A DNA stretch of 5,935 bases, taken from contig JAILSA010000215.1 in assembly GCA_024697885.1 (NCBI GenBank), positions 1 through 5,935 on the forward strand. Direction: 5' to 3'. The DNA is from Eubacterium sp. (GTDB taxonomy: Bacteria > Bacillota > Clostridia > Lachnospirales > Lachnospiraceae). Shown here in pieces: positions 1-5,770 of this stretch. The translations under genes and the position numbers were made by a program. The first letter of the stretch is position 1. Every line of letters starts with the position of its first letter. The notes beneath the pieces are model-generated. The model saw nothing but the letters and a program-made list of their open reading frames with translations. It did not search any database and was not told the DNA's origin.

Positions 1-17
1 CGTTCGATTTATTTGGT

Positions 18-37
18 GTTTCTATTCATATAGAAAC
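18..37. repeat. Hairpin 1 of rRNA leader
   Basis: Perfect inverted repeat with 8-bp arms GTTTCTAT and ATAGAAAC around a 4-nt loop. It is the most distal of three hairpins in the putative pre-rRNA leader, and no T-tract follows that would make it a terminator. Confidence 0.6.
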
Positions 38-56
38 GAATTGAATCGGGTTGGTT

Positions 57-74
57 CATTCAATATCTTGAATG
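57..74. repeat. Hairpin 2 of rRNA leader
   Basis: Perfect inverted repeat with 7-bp arms CATTCAA and TTGAATG around a 4-nt loop. It lies between hairpins 1 and 3 in the leader and may be part of an RNA-processing structure. Confidence 0.55.
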
Positions 75-79
75 CATAC

Positions 80-110
80 CCTTGAAATAATTTTTTGAAA
101 TCTTTCAAGG
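80..110. repeat. Hairpin 3 of rRNA leader
   Basis: Inverted repeat with 8-bp arms CCTTGAAA and TTTCAAGG around a 15-nt AT-rich loop. In the minus-strand transcript it comes right after the conserved TTGAACATTG-like motif. Confidence 0.5.
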
Positions 111-219
111 TTGTCTCAATGTTCAATTATCAAGGTACTTACAAATGATATTTTTTAAACCAAATCATCTTGTTCGATTTAGTTTTTTTGCTGTTCGCTT
201 TTCCGCGTCAGCAAAAAGT

Positions 220-248
220 AGTATATCAAATTGTTTTGTGTTTGTCAA
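220..248 (-). promoter_or_regulatory. Inner tandem promoter P2 of the putative rRNA operon
   Basis: On the minus strand there is a perfect -35 TTGACA (243-248), a 17-nt spacer and a -10 TATACT (220-225, one mismatch to TATAAT). An A-rich run (AAAAAAGT) lies directly upstream of the -35 and could act as an UP-like element. Transcription would start near 213 and run off the left edge. This is the strongest promoter in the window by consensus match, in keeping with a stable RNA operon. Confidence 0.82.
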
Positions 249-307
249 CAACTTTTTTAAATTCTTTTTTGCTCTCGCTCAAGTAATTTATCGCGTCAAC
301 GAGTTAT

Positions 308-336
308 ATCTTATCAACATTTCCTGGGATTGTCAA
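308..336 (-). promoter_or_regulatory. Outer tandem promoter P1 of the putative rRNA operon
   Basis: On the minus strand there is a perfect -35 TTGACA (331-336), a 17-nt spacer and a -10 TAAGAT (308-313, four of six matches). Its start would be near 301, about 88 nt upstream of the P2 start. Like P2 it has AAAAAAGT just upstream of the -35 and TGACGCG nine bases after the -10. Tandem promoters at this kind of distance are typical of Firmicutes rRNA operons. A DnaA-box-like 9-mer (311-319) overlaps the -10. Confidence 0.72.
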
Positions 337-410
337 CACTTTTTTGTGGAAAACTTAAGTTTTTTTCCCACTTATCCACTCTACCCCAATATTTGGTGCT
401 TTTATCCACA
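311..410. promoter_or_regulatory. Cluster of four DnaA-box-like 9-mers
   Basis: One perfect box, TTATCCACA at 402-410 (+), and three single-mismatch boxes: TTATCCACT at 372-380 (+), TTTTCCACA on the minus strand (345-353) and TTATCAACA at 311-319 (+). All lie within 100 bp of AT-rich DNA, with box starts 27-34 bp apart. The leftmost overlaps the -10 of promoter P1, and the one at 345-353 sits just upstream of the P1 -35. DnaA binding here could regulate the rRNA promoter or titrate DnaA. No dnaA, dnaN or other origin-linked gene is in the window, so calling it an origin is not supported. Confidence 0.5.
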
Positions 411-559
411 AAAGACACCATCTCTTGATTTTGTATTTGAATCCTCAGAGATTTCTTTTTCATTATATAGATAAAAGCCATTTCCAGATCCCAAAAACAG
501 ATTTTTCAACCTTCTTCTTTTTTATAAGAGGAGATTGATGTTTTTTGGCCTTTATAGAC
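411..559. other. AT-rich intergenic stretch without recognised feature
   Basis: This lies between the DnaA-box cluster and the promoter of the SEC-C gene. It is T-rich on the plus strand. A TATAAT hexamer occurs on the minus strand (462-467) but has no acceptable -35 partner. I see no gene, tRNA or terminator here. Confidence 0.5.
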
Positions 560-589
560 TTTACAATAGAGGGAAAATTGTGGTATATT
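560..589 (+). promoter_or_regulatory. Promoter of the SEC-C protein gene
   Basis: There is a -35 TTTACA (560-565, five of six matches), an 18-nt spacer and a -10 TATATT (584-589, five of six), preceded by TGG, an extended -10 motif. The predicted start near 596 leaves a short 5' leader of about 38 nt before the ATG at 634. Confidence 0.62.
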
Positions 590-633
590 CAAATGGCTGA
601 TTAAATTAATTTGTAATATACAGGAGGAAAGAA

Positions 634-1140
634 ATGGCTTTATTACAAGATTGGCGTGATTACGCTTACGGCGAAGAAATGCAGAACTCTAAAAAAGGAC
701 AGGAACTCTGGAGTAACTACTTCGAATTGGAGAAGGGAATCTACGAGCAGCTCTTGGCAGACCCTACTAAGGTAGAGGAAGGAACTGTTGAGGCTTTGGC
801 TGGCAAGTACGATGTACCGCTTTCCATGATGGTTGGATTCTTGGATGGAATCAATGACAGCCTCAAGGAGCCTAACCCAATTGAGACCATGGAGAAGGAT
901 ACCCAGGTTAAGTTGGATATAGATTTGGAAAAACTCTACTACAACATGGTGGATTGCAAGGCTGAATGGCTCTACAATCTCCCACAGTGGGACAACCTTT
1001 TGACCGAAGAGCGACGCAAGGAACTCTATAAGGAGCAAAAAAATTCCGGTACGATCCGCAACGAGAATCGCAAGGTTGGTCGCAACGATCCATGTCCATG
1101 CGGAAGTGGCAAGAAGTTCAAACAGTGCTGCGGACGATAA
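634..1140 (+). CDS. SEC-C zinc-motif domain protein, 168 aa
   Basis: The last 20 residues carry a complete SEC-C motif of the CxCx8CC type: Cys154, Cys156, Cys165 and Cys166, in the context [16 protein letters not shown]. In SecA and related proteins this motif binds a metal ion, usually zinc, and helps contact SecB or ribosomes. The first 140 or so residues are charged, Glu/Lys-rich and probably helical, and I recognise no other domain. There is no signal peptide or membrane segment, so the protein is probably cytosolic. The start is fixed by AGGAGG (622-627) six bases before the ATG. The gene has its own promoter and ends 22 bp before a strong terminator, so it appears monocistronic. It lies back to back with the putative rRNA operon, which fits a translation- or secretion-linked role, but its real function is unknown. 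Its domain class is near certain. Confidence 0.93.
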   Translation: MALLQDWRDYAYGEEMQNSKKGQELWSNYFELEKGIYEQLLADPTKVEEGTVEALAGKYDVPLSMMVGFLDGINDSLKEPNPIETMEKDTQVKLDIDLEKLYYNMVDCKAEWLYNLPQWDNLLTEERRKELYKEQKNSGTIRNENRKVGRNDPCPCGSGKKFKQCCGR

Positions 1141-1162
1141 CCAAAAAATTATAATATCAAAA

Positions 1163-1200
1163 AAGGCTCTCTGGTAACTTGCCAGAGAGCCTTCTTTATT
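1163..1200. terminator. Bidirectional intrinsic terminator
   Basis: A perfect 12-bp stem (AAGGCTCTCTGG at 1163-1174 and CCAGAGAGCCTT at 1182-1193) encloses a 7-nt loop. On the plus strand it is followed by CTTTATTTA, which would end the SEC-C transcript. On the minus strand it is followed by an uninterrupted TTTTTT run, which would end the acyltransferase operon. It sits in the 64-bp gap between the two convergent genes and serves both. Confidence 0.93.
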
Positions 1201-1204
1201 TACC

Positions 1205-2437
1205 TCAATCTTCTTTTTTTCCCAGAATCAACTTGGCCAGTGGTTTTTCCACGAAAAAGGTTAAGAGGGTGGCCACAATCAGCGAAATGGCCAAACTCAA
1301 AATAAAGTATCCCCAGGCCCAGCCGTGGTCTGTCATCCAACCGTCATTGCCCCCCTGCCAGGATGGAATCTTGAACTCCTTGAGCTTGACGGCAATGTAC
1401 TGGTGAACCATGTAGAGGTTAAAGGATATGGCAGCCAAAAACTTCATGCCCCTGTTATCCCAAATCTTCTTGTACCAGTCACAGGCAAAAATGGTGCTGA
1501 TAATAAAAATCAAAAATACGAGGGACAAGAGGTAGCGATAGTCCACCTGCCATTTTTGCTCCATACCATTCCCGTATCCTCCCCTGTGGTCGCACATAAT
1601 TTTGTATAACCAAATCATGGCCACAGAAGTGAAGGTGGCTAAAATTGCAGCTCCCTTGTTCTTTTCCTTGTTTTTGGTCATGGAAACATAGATATAAGCT
1701 CCCATCATTCCGTTGGCATAAACAGCGGCAAAGGTGAGAGTATTGTTGACATATTTTCCCATGTCTATGGACATGTGGTTTTTGGAAATCAAAAGGGATA
1801 CCAAAAGTCCCACTGCTGTCATGGACCAATAGGTAATCCATGGCTTCTTCTGGAAGGCCTTGGCCAGGAGTGGAAAGACAATATAAAATTGCATGATAAC
1901 TCCCACTGTCCACAGCACTCCGTTTAGGTGGGTTGCCTGATTAGAGGCCTCGAACCAGTTGTGAACAAACAAAAGGTGTGGCAAGAGGTCCTTAAACATG
2001 GCCCCCATATCTCCGCCGTACTCCCCTAAGGGAAGGGCGAAACAAAGCAGGGTCACCAGTATAATAAGATAGTAGGACGGCATGATGCGGGCAATTCTCT
2101 TCCTATAAAAAGTTCCCGCTGAAGGATTTTTGTCCCCGTAAACCATATGGCGGGCATAAGGTAAAAAGAGGCAAAAGCCCGACAAAAGAATCATCATGTC
2201 AACCATAATAGCGCCGTGTCTAGGCAACCAGTCCAGGTTAATCACTTCACCCACTACAGGCTGAAGCCAGGACTGCTGCCACAAATGGAACCATACAATT
2301 ACCAAAACGGCAACGGCACGAATTCCATCCAGGACCCCAATATACTTGGCCTCATAAGGCGAGGTAGCCTGCTTGGCCTGGCCCGTGGCAAAGCCTCTCG
2401 GTTGGCTTCCCACTGCCTCCAAATTCAAATCATTCAT
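1205..2437 (-). CDS. Acyltransferase-3 family integral membrane protein, 410 aa
   Basis: This is a membrane O-acyltransferase of the OafA/acyltransferase-3 type. Such proteins move acetyl or other acyl groups onto cell-wall, capsule or lipid sugars. After a hydrophilic 30-residue N-terminus, the family signature R-x10-H appears as Arg40 and His51 (the likely catalytic histidine) in GIRAVAVLVIVWFH. It is followed by GFCLFLP (87-93), the basic FYRKRIARIMP loop (110-120), LWTVGVIMQFY (175-185), NLYMVHQ (340-346) and FVEKP (395-399) near the end. About ten hydrophobic segments fill the rest, and there is no extracellular SGNH domain. The usual VEEQFY glutamates are Ile181 and Met182, as in some subfamilies. 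The start has GAGGGGAG 7 bases upstream. It follows pta after 42 bp and is the last gene before the terminator. The acceptor substrate cannot be told. Confidence 0.88.
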   Translation of the reverse strand: MNDLNLEAVGSQPRGFATGQAKQATSPYEAKYIGVLDGIRAVAVLVIVWFHLWQQSWLQPVVGEVINLDWLPRHGAIMVDMMILLSGFCLFLPYARHMVYGDKNPSAGTFYRKRIARIMPSYYLIILVTLLCFALPLGEYGGDMGAMFKDLLPHLLFVHNWFEASNQATHLNGVLWTVGVIMQFYIVFPLLAKAFQKKPWITYWSMTAVGLLVSLLISKNHMSIDMGKYVNNTLTFAAVYANGMMGAYIYVSMTKNKEKNKGAAILATFTSVAMIWLYKIMCDHRGGYGNGMEQKWQVDYRYLLSLVFLIFIISTIFACDWYKKIWDNRGMKFLAAISFNLYMVHQYIAVKLKEFKIPSWQGGNDGWMTDHGWAWGYFILSLAISLIVATLLTFFVEKPLAKLILGKKED

Positions 2438-2479
2438 CCTGTAACTCCCCTCTCTTCACAGACATTTTTGCCTGTCTAA

Positions 2480-3457
2480 CTATGCCAGTGCTGCAGTGAT
2501 GATTGCCATGGAGTAAACCTCCTGAGCATTACATCCGCGGGACAAGTCATTGATTGGCGCATTGAGTCCCAACATAATTGGGCCGTAAGCGTCAAAATGT
2601 CCCAGTCTCTGAGCAATTTTGTAACCGATGTTACCAGCGTTGATGTCAGGGAAGATAAAGGTGTTACATGAACCTGCCACATTGCTATTCGGACATTTGG
2701 TGCGGGCAACTCTTGGAGAAACGGCTGCGTCAAACTGAACCTCTCCAATAATAGGAAGACTTGGGTCAAGTTCCTGAGCCTTCTCTGCTGCAATTCTCAT
2801 CTTATCTACATCCTCTCCCTTGCCGGATCCCAAGGTAGAATAACTCAAAAATGCCACTTTAGGGTCGATGCCAAAAATCTTGGCACACTCTGCACAATCC
2901 ACTGCGATCTCTGCCAACTCATCCTCGTTTGGCTTAATGTTAATGGCGCAATCACCCATGGCCAAAACGGAGTTTCCGTCTGTGGCGGACTCACGAACCA
3001 GAATAAAGCAAGATGCAACAATGTTTTTGCCAGGCTTTGTCTTGATAATCTGAAGGGCTGGGCGAACGGTGTCTGCTGTGGAATAAGTAGCTCCACCCAA
3101 AAGGGCGTCTGCCTTGCCCATTTTTACCAGCATGGTGCCGAAGTAGTTGCCCTGCTTGCAGGTCTCTCTGGCCTGGTCAAGAGTCATACCCTTGGATTTA
3201 CGAATTTCATAGAGCTGCTGTGCCATCTCATCCATGCCCTCGTAGTTCTCAGGGTCGATGATCTGGGCGCCGCGGATGTTGAAGCCGCTCTCCTCGGCAG
3301 CCCTTTCAACCTCTTCCTTATTACCAATCAAAATCGGTGCCAAAAAGGTACTTGCCAAAAGTCTTGAGGATGCCTCAAGAATTCTTGGGTCATTACCCTC
3401 TGTAAAAACAATTTTCTTTGGATTCTCTCTCAAAATATTAATCAGCTGTCCAAACAT
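2480..3457 (-). CDS. pta: Phosphate acetyltransferase (EC 2.3.1.8), 325 aa
   Basis: Catalyses acetyl-CoA + phosphate to acetyl phosphate + CoA, the first step of acetate and ATP formation in fermenters, in the cytosol. The protein is full length for the short single-domain Pta type. Signature blocks in order: KIVFTEGNDPRILEA (15-29), ALLGGATYSTADTVRP (118-133), FLSYSTLGSGKG (203-214), GEVQFDAA (238-245), FPDINAGNIGYK (269-280) and GLNAPINDLSRGC (297-309). Ser306 and Arg307 match catalytic residues described for the Methanosarcina thermophila enzyme. The position of its catalytic Asp appears to be Glu313 here, judged by my alignment from memory. These blocks favour Pta over phosphate butyryltransferase. 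AGGAGG lies 9 bases before the ATG. The gene has its own probable promoter 120 bp behind the aminotransferase. The expected partner ackA is not downstream; an acyltransferase is there instead. Confidence 0.95.
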   Translation of the reverse strand: MFGQLINILRENPKKIVFTEGNDPRILEASSRLLASTFLAPILIGNKEEVERAAEESGFNIRGAQIIDPENYEGMDEMAQQLYEIRKSKGMTLDQARETCKQGNYFGTMLVKMGKADALLGGATYSTADTVRPALQIIKTKPGKNIVASCFILVRESATDGNSVLAMGDCAINIKPNEDELAEIAVDCAECAKIFGIDPKVAFLSYSTLGSGKGEDVDKMRIAAEKAQELDPSLPIIGEVQFDAAVSPRVARTKCPNSNVAGSCNTFIFPDINAGNIGYKIAQRLGHFDAYGPIMLGLNAPINDLSRGCNAQEVYSMAIITAALA

Positions 3458-3495
3458 TTACTAGTTCCTCCTATGTTCTCTTTGATATATGTAGT

Positions 3496-3519
3496 CCTGG
3501 CTTTATATGAAAAACCAGG
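3496..3519 (-). repeat. Small hairpin in the pta 5' leader
   Basis: Inverted repeat CCTGG (3496-3500) and CCAGG (3515-3519), with additional A/T pairing possible inside, lies in the roughly 80-nt leader between the predicted pta start point and its ribosome binding site. No T-tract follows on the minus strand, so it is not an intrinsic terminator. It could tune mRNA stability or translation. Confidence 0.4.
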
Positions 3520-3543
3520 GAAAAAGGCTTAGTCTTAACTTTT

Positions 3544-3572
3544 ATTTTAACATTCTAACAGGCTTTTCGCAA
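3544..3572 (-). promoter_or_regulatory. Internal promoter ahead of pta
   Basis: On the minus strand there is a -35 TTGCGA (3567-3572, four of six), a 17-nt spacer and a -10 TAAAAT (3544-3549, five of six), with TGT just upstream forming an extended -10. It begins only six bases after the aminotransferase stop, leaving no room for a terminator, so pta would be expressed both from here and by readthrough. Confidence 0.55.
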
Positions 3573-3577
3573 CCGAT

Positions 3578-4765
3578 TTACAAGCCGTATTCCTGAGCCA
3601 GGGCCTTGAAGGCTGGCAGGGAATTTTGAATTTGCTCTGTGCTGACGCAGTAGGAAATGCGGACAAAGCCCGGTGTTCCAAAACTGTCAGCAGGCACCAA
3701 AAGGAGCTCGTGCTTCTTGGCTTTTTCCCCAAAGGCAGTGGCGTCTTCTTCCGGCGTCTCCATAAAGAGGTAAAAGGCACCGTCTGGCGCAATGCAGCGG
3801 AAGCCATAGCTTGTCAGGGCTTCGTAGAGAATATCCCTGTTCTTCTTATAAATGGAAATATCTGCAGTCTGTCCCTGACACTTGCCAATCAACTTCTGGA
3901 AGAGGCTTGGGGCACAGACATAGCCCAAAACGCGGCCGGCGCCACAGATGGCAGCGTAAAGATCTTTCCAGTCCTTGGCCTTGTTGGACACGGCAATGTA
4001 GCCAATGCGGTCTCCCGGAAGGGAAAGGGACTTGCTGTAGGAATAGCACACCAAAGTGTTGTCATAGTAATTCATAAGGTATGGAACCTTCACGTCTCCG
4101 TAAACCAACTCACGGTAAGGCTCGTCGGCAATCAAAAAGATTTCCTTGCCGTACTCCTTTTGCTTCTTCTCCAAAACAGCGCAAAGACTCTTAATGCAGT
4201 CCTCTGTCAAAACCACACCGGATGGGTTGTTTGGCGAGTTCACAATCACAGCCTTGGTCTTGTCTGTAATAGCCGCCTCAAAGGTGGCAGGGTCAATCTG
4301 GAAGTCCTCCCTCCGGCTGTCTACCTGAACCAACTTTCCTCCCACGCCCTCAATAAAGACGCGGTACTCAGGGAAAAATGGGGAGAAGACGATAAACTCA
4401 TCCCCCTCCTCGTACAGGGCCTTGAGACTGATGGTCAGAGAAGCTGCTGCCCCGCAGGTCATGTAAAAATTGTCCCCTGTCAGGTCCGTGCCGTGCTGGC
4501 CGTTTACATAATCTGCAATGGCCTGGCGAGTTGCGGCATCTCCCTGGGCTGAGGTGTAGCTGTGAAGGGACATAGGGTCGCTCTCCTTGACCATCTGACA
4601 GAGAGTGTCTGTCACCACCTGAGGTGCTGGTACCGATGGGTTTCCAATACTGAAGTCAAAAACCTTGTCCGGTCCGATCTCCGCCTTTCTCTGGTTTCCA
4701 TATTCAAACAAGTCGCGGATAACAGAGCGATTTGTTCCTAACTGATGCATTTTTTCTGAGTACAT
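3578..4765 (-). CDS. PLP-dependent class I/II aminotransferase, 395 aa
   Basis: A fold-type I aminotransferase of the aspartate aminotransferase family, which moves an amino group between an amino acid and a 2-oxo acid; cytosolic. The PLP-binding lysine is Lys245 in SYSKSLSLPGDRIGY. Other hallmarks are the NSPNNPSG block (176-183, Asn180 contacting PLP), Asp214 and Tyr217 in DEPYRE for the ring nitrogen and O3', the SYTSAQG segment near 69-75, and Arg369 in GFVRISY for the substrate carboxylate. Length is normal and no key residue is missing. The start is set by CAGGAGG (4774-4780), 8 bases before the ATG. A second ATG at codon 6 has no good site. It follows dus by 19 bp, so the two are almost surely co-transcribed. 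From memory, close relatives occur widely in Lachnospiraceae. The exact amino acid specificity (aspartate, alanine, aromatic or other) cannot be read from sequence. Confidence 0.94.
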   Translation of the reverse strand: MYSEKMHQLGTNRSVIRDLFEYGNQRKAEIGPDKVFDFSIGNPSVPAPQVVTDTLCQMVKESDPMSLHSYTSAQGDAATRQAIADYVNGQHGTDLTGDNFYMTCGAAASLTISLKALYEEGDEFIVFSPFFPEYRVFIEGVGGKLVQVDSRREDFQIDPATFEAAITDKTKAVIVNSPNNPSGVVLTEDCIKSLCAVLEKKQKEYGKEIFLIADEPYRELVYGDVKVPYLMNYYDNTLVCYSYSKSLSLPGDRIGYIAVSNKAKDWKDLYAAICGAGRVLGYVCAPSLFQKLIGKCQGQTADISIYKKNRDILYEALTSYGFRCIAPDGAFYLFMETPEEDATAFGEKAKKHELLLVPADSFGTPGFVRISYCVSTEQIQNSLPAFKALAQEYGL

Positions 4766-4784
4766 GTTTTTTTCCTCCTGTTTT

Positions 4785-5705
4785 TTATTTCATGGCATCT
4801 CGGATTGTCCTAATCTGGATTTCGTAATCCGAGAGTCTTTTTGATTTCTTTATTTTCTTCCAGGTCTTGTCCGGGTCCGGCATGGATTTTGCCATAAAGG
4901 ACCAGACCTCCTTTAACTTGTATAGGGTGGGAATCTCCGGCATGATCTCCCGGTAGCGGCGTCTGAGGGTCTCCTCAAAGGCCAGAAGTTCCTCGGGGCT
5001 TGCAGGATCTCCTCCCCCCATTTCCCGGCCAAGGGAGGGCCTGGTCAAAAGGCCTCGCCCCATCATGACGGGCACTTGGGGAAATTCCTCCTGGATTTTT
5101 TCGTAGTCTTCCACCGAATTAATGTCCCCGTTATAGCAGAGGACCAGGTCCGTGTGGGCCCTGGCCCAGGAAAAAAATTCCGGATGGACCGGCCCCCGGT
5201 AGTAGTCCTCCCTGGTTCTTGGATGGATGGTCAACTCCTTGACCGGAAACTTGTTGTAGATTTCCAATATCCTGTAGAATTCCTCGGGTTCTTTCATGCC
5301 CAGCCGGGTCTTAATAGAAATCTGGGACTTGCACTTGTCATAGATTTCCTGGAGAAAGTCCTCTAAGTCCGGCAATTTTTCCAGGAAGCCAGAACCCCGT
5401 CCCTTGGATACCACTGTGCCGGAGGGGCAGCCCAGGTTCAGATTGACCTCCTCATATCCCATGTCGTAGAGGCAGTTGGCTGTGAAGATAAACTCCTCTG
5501 GGTGGTTGGACAGGATTTGGGGAATCATTGTGACTCCCTGGTTGTTTTCCGGCAAAATATCCCGCCTCTCCTTGCTCTTAAAATTGTGAGAGGAGGAGGG
5601 GGAAATAAAGGGGGCGTAATAGCGGTCCACCCCTCCAAAAAATTCCTGATGCGTTTTTCTGTAGAGGAAGGATGTGATTCCCTCCAAGGGGGCAAAATAG
5701 ATCAT
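4785..5705 (-). CDS. dus: tRNA-dihydrouridine synthase (Dus family), 306 aa
   Basis: Reduces specific uridines in the tRNA D-loop or variable loop to dihydrouridine, using FMN and NADPH. The TIM-barrel signatures are in order: FAPLEGIT (4-11, FMN binding), NLNLGCPSG (88-96) with the catalytic Cys93, KTRLG (132-136), HPRT (161-164), YNGDI (191-195) and MMGRG (214-218), followed by a helical C-terminal tRNA-binding domain ending in basic residues. The start at 5705 is preferred because AAAGGAGT (5715-5722) lies 9 bases upstream and the protein then begins at the FMN motif, as the family does. An in-frame ATG 14 codons earlier would put the promoter's -10 inside the reading frame and has no such site. 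Length is typical. It is the first gene of the minus-strand cluster, with the aminotransferase 19 bp downstream. Which tRNA position it modifies (DusA, B or C type) is not assigned. Confidence 0.94.
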   Translation of the reverse strand: MIYFAPLEGITSFLYRKTHQEFFGGVDRYYAPFISPSSSHNFKSKERRDILPENNQGVTMIPQILSNHPEEFIFTANCLYDMGYEEVNLNLGCPSGTVVSKGRGSGFLEKLPDLEDFLQEIYDKCKSQISIKTRLGMKEPEEFYRILEIYNKFPVKELTIHPRTREDYYRGPVHPEFFSWARAHTDLVLCYNGDINSVEDYEKIQEEFPQVPVMMGRGLLTRPSLGREMGGGDPASPEELLAFEETLRRRYREIMPEIPTLYKLKEVWSFMAKSMPDPDKTWKKIKKSKRLSDYEIQIRTIRDAMK

Positions 5706-5735
5706 AATTTTTTTACTCCTTTGCAATACTAAAAC

Positions 5736-5764
5736 AGTATAGCACAAGACGGCGATTTTCTAAA
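5736..5764 (-). promoter_or_regulatory. Promoter of the dus cluster
   Basis: On the minus strand there is a -35 TTTAGA (5759-5764, four of six), a 17-nt spacer and a -10 TATACT (5736-5741, five of six). Its start near 5729 gives a 5' leader of about 24 nt before the dus ATG at 5705. It is back to back with the promoter of the lipoprotein gene. Confidence 0.6.
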
Positions 5765-5770
5765 GTATTC

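Larger units (their letters stand above)
1..213 (-). other. Leader of a probable rRNA operon (16S gene expected beyond left edge)
   Basis: On the minus strand this stretch follows two consensus tandem promoters and holds no credible reading frame. Around 116-136 it reads ACCTTGATAATTGAACATTG, which resembles the conserved TTGAAAACTGAACA-like element found ahead of 16S and 23S genes in Firmicutes. Downstream of that come three short hairpins in a row (80-110, 57-74, 18-37), as expected in an rRNA precursor leader with processing or antitermination structure. The start near 213 is inferred from the -10 hexamer at 220-225. No mature rRNA sequence is inside the window, so the assignment is an inference from the promoters, the conserved motif and the lack of coding potential. 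A tRNA operon or other stable RNA leader is the main alternative. Confidence 0.62.

Noticed and set aside
294..299. Third promoter with -35 TTGACG on the minus strand
   Set aside because: No -10 hexamer occurs at 16-18 nt. The sequence is part of the TGACGCG element shared by the two tandem promoters.
311..410. Chromosomal or plasmid origin of replication
   Set aside because: Although DnaA-box-like sites cluster here, there is no dnaA, dnaN or rep gene in the window, only one box is perfect, and the sites overlap a putative rRNA promoter.
145..474. 109-codon plus-strand reading frame
   Set aside because: It is Phe/Ser-rich only because of T-runs, has no ribosome binding site, no family signature, and runs antisense through two consensus promoters.
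538..600. 20-codon ORF with AGAGGAG upstream, ahead of the SEC-C gene
   Set aside because: The spacing of 4 nt to the ATG is short, no promoter precedes it, and it lies across the SEC-C gene's own promoter (560-589), so it would not be on that transcript. A leader peptide is not excluded but not supported.
643..1038. 131-codon minus-strand reading frame
   Set aside because: It is a shadow of the SEC-C gene, without start signals or recognisable domain.
3496..3519. Hairpin as a terminator after the aminotransferase
   Set aside because: It has a short stem with no T-tract on the minus strand, and it lies downstream of the predicted pta promoter.
3626..4552. 308-codon plus-strand reading frame
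   Set aside because: It is antisense to the aminotransferase, which has all catalytic motifs. The frame has no motif or ribosome binding site of its own.
5706..5747. 14-codon N-terminal extension of dus
   Set aside because: The -10 of the dus promoter lies inside it, the strong ribosome binding site is at 5715-5722 for the inner ATG, and the family begins at the FMN motif.
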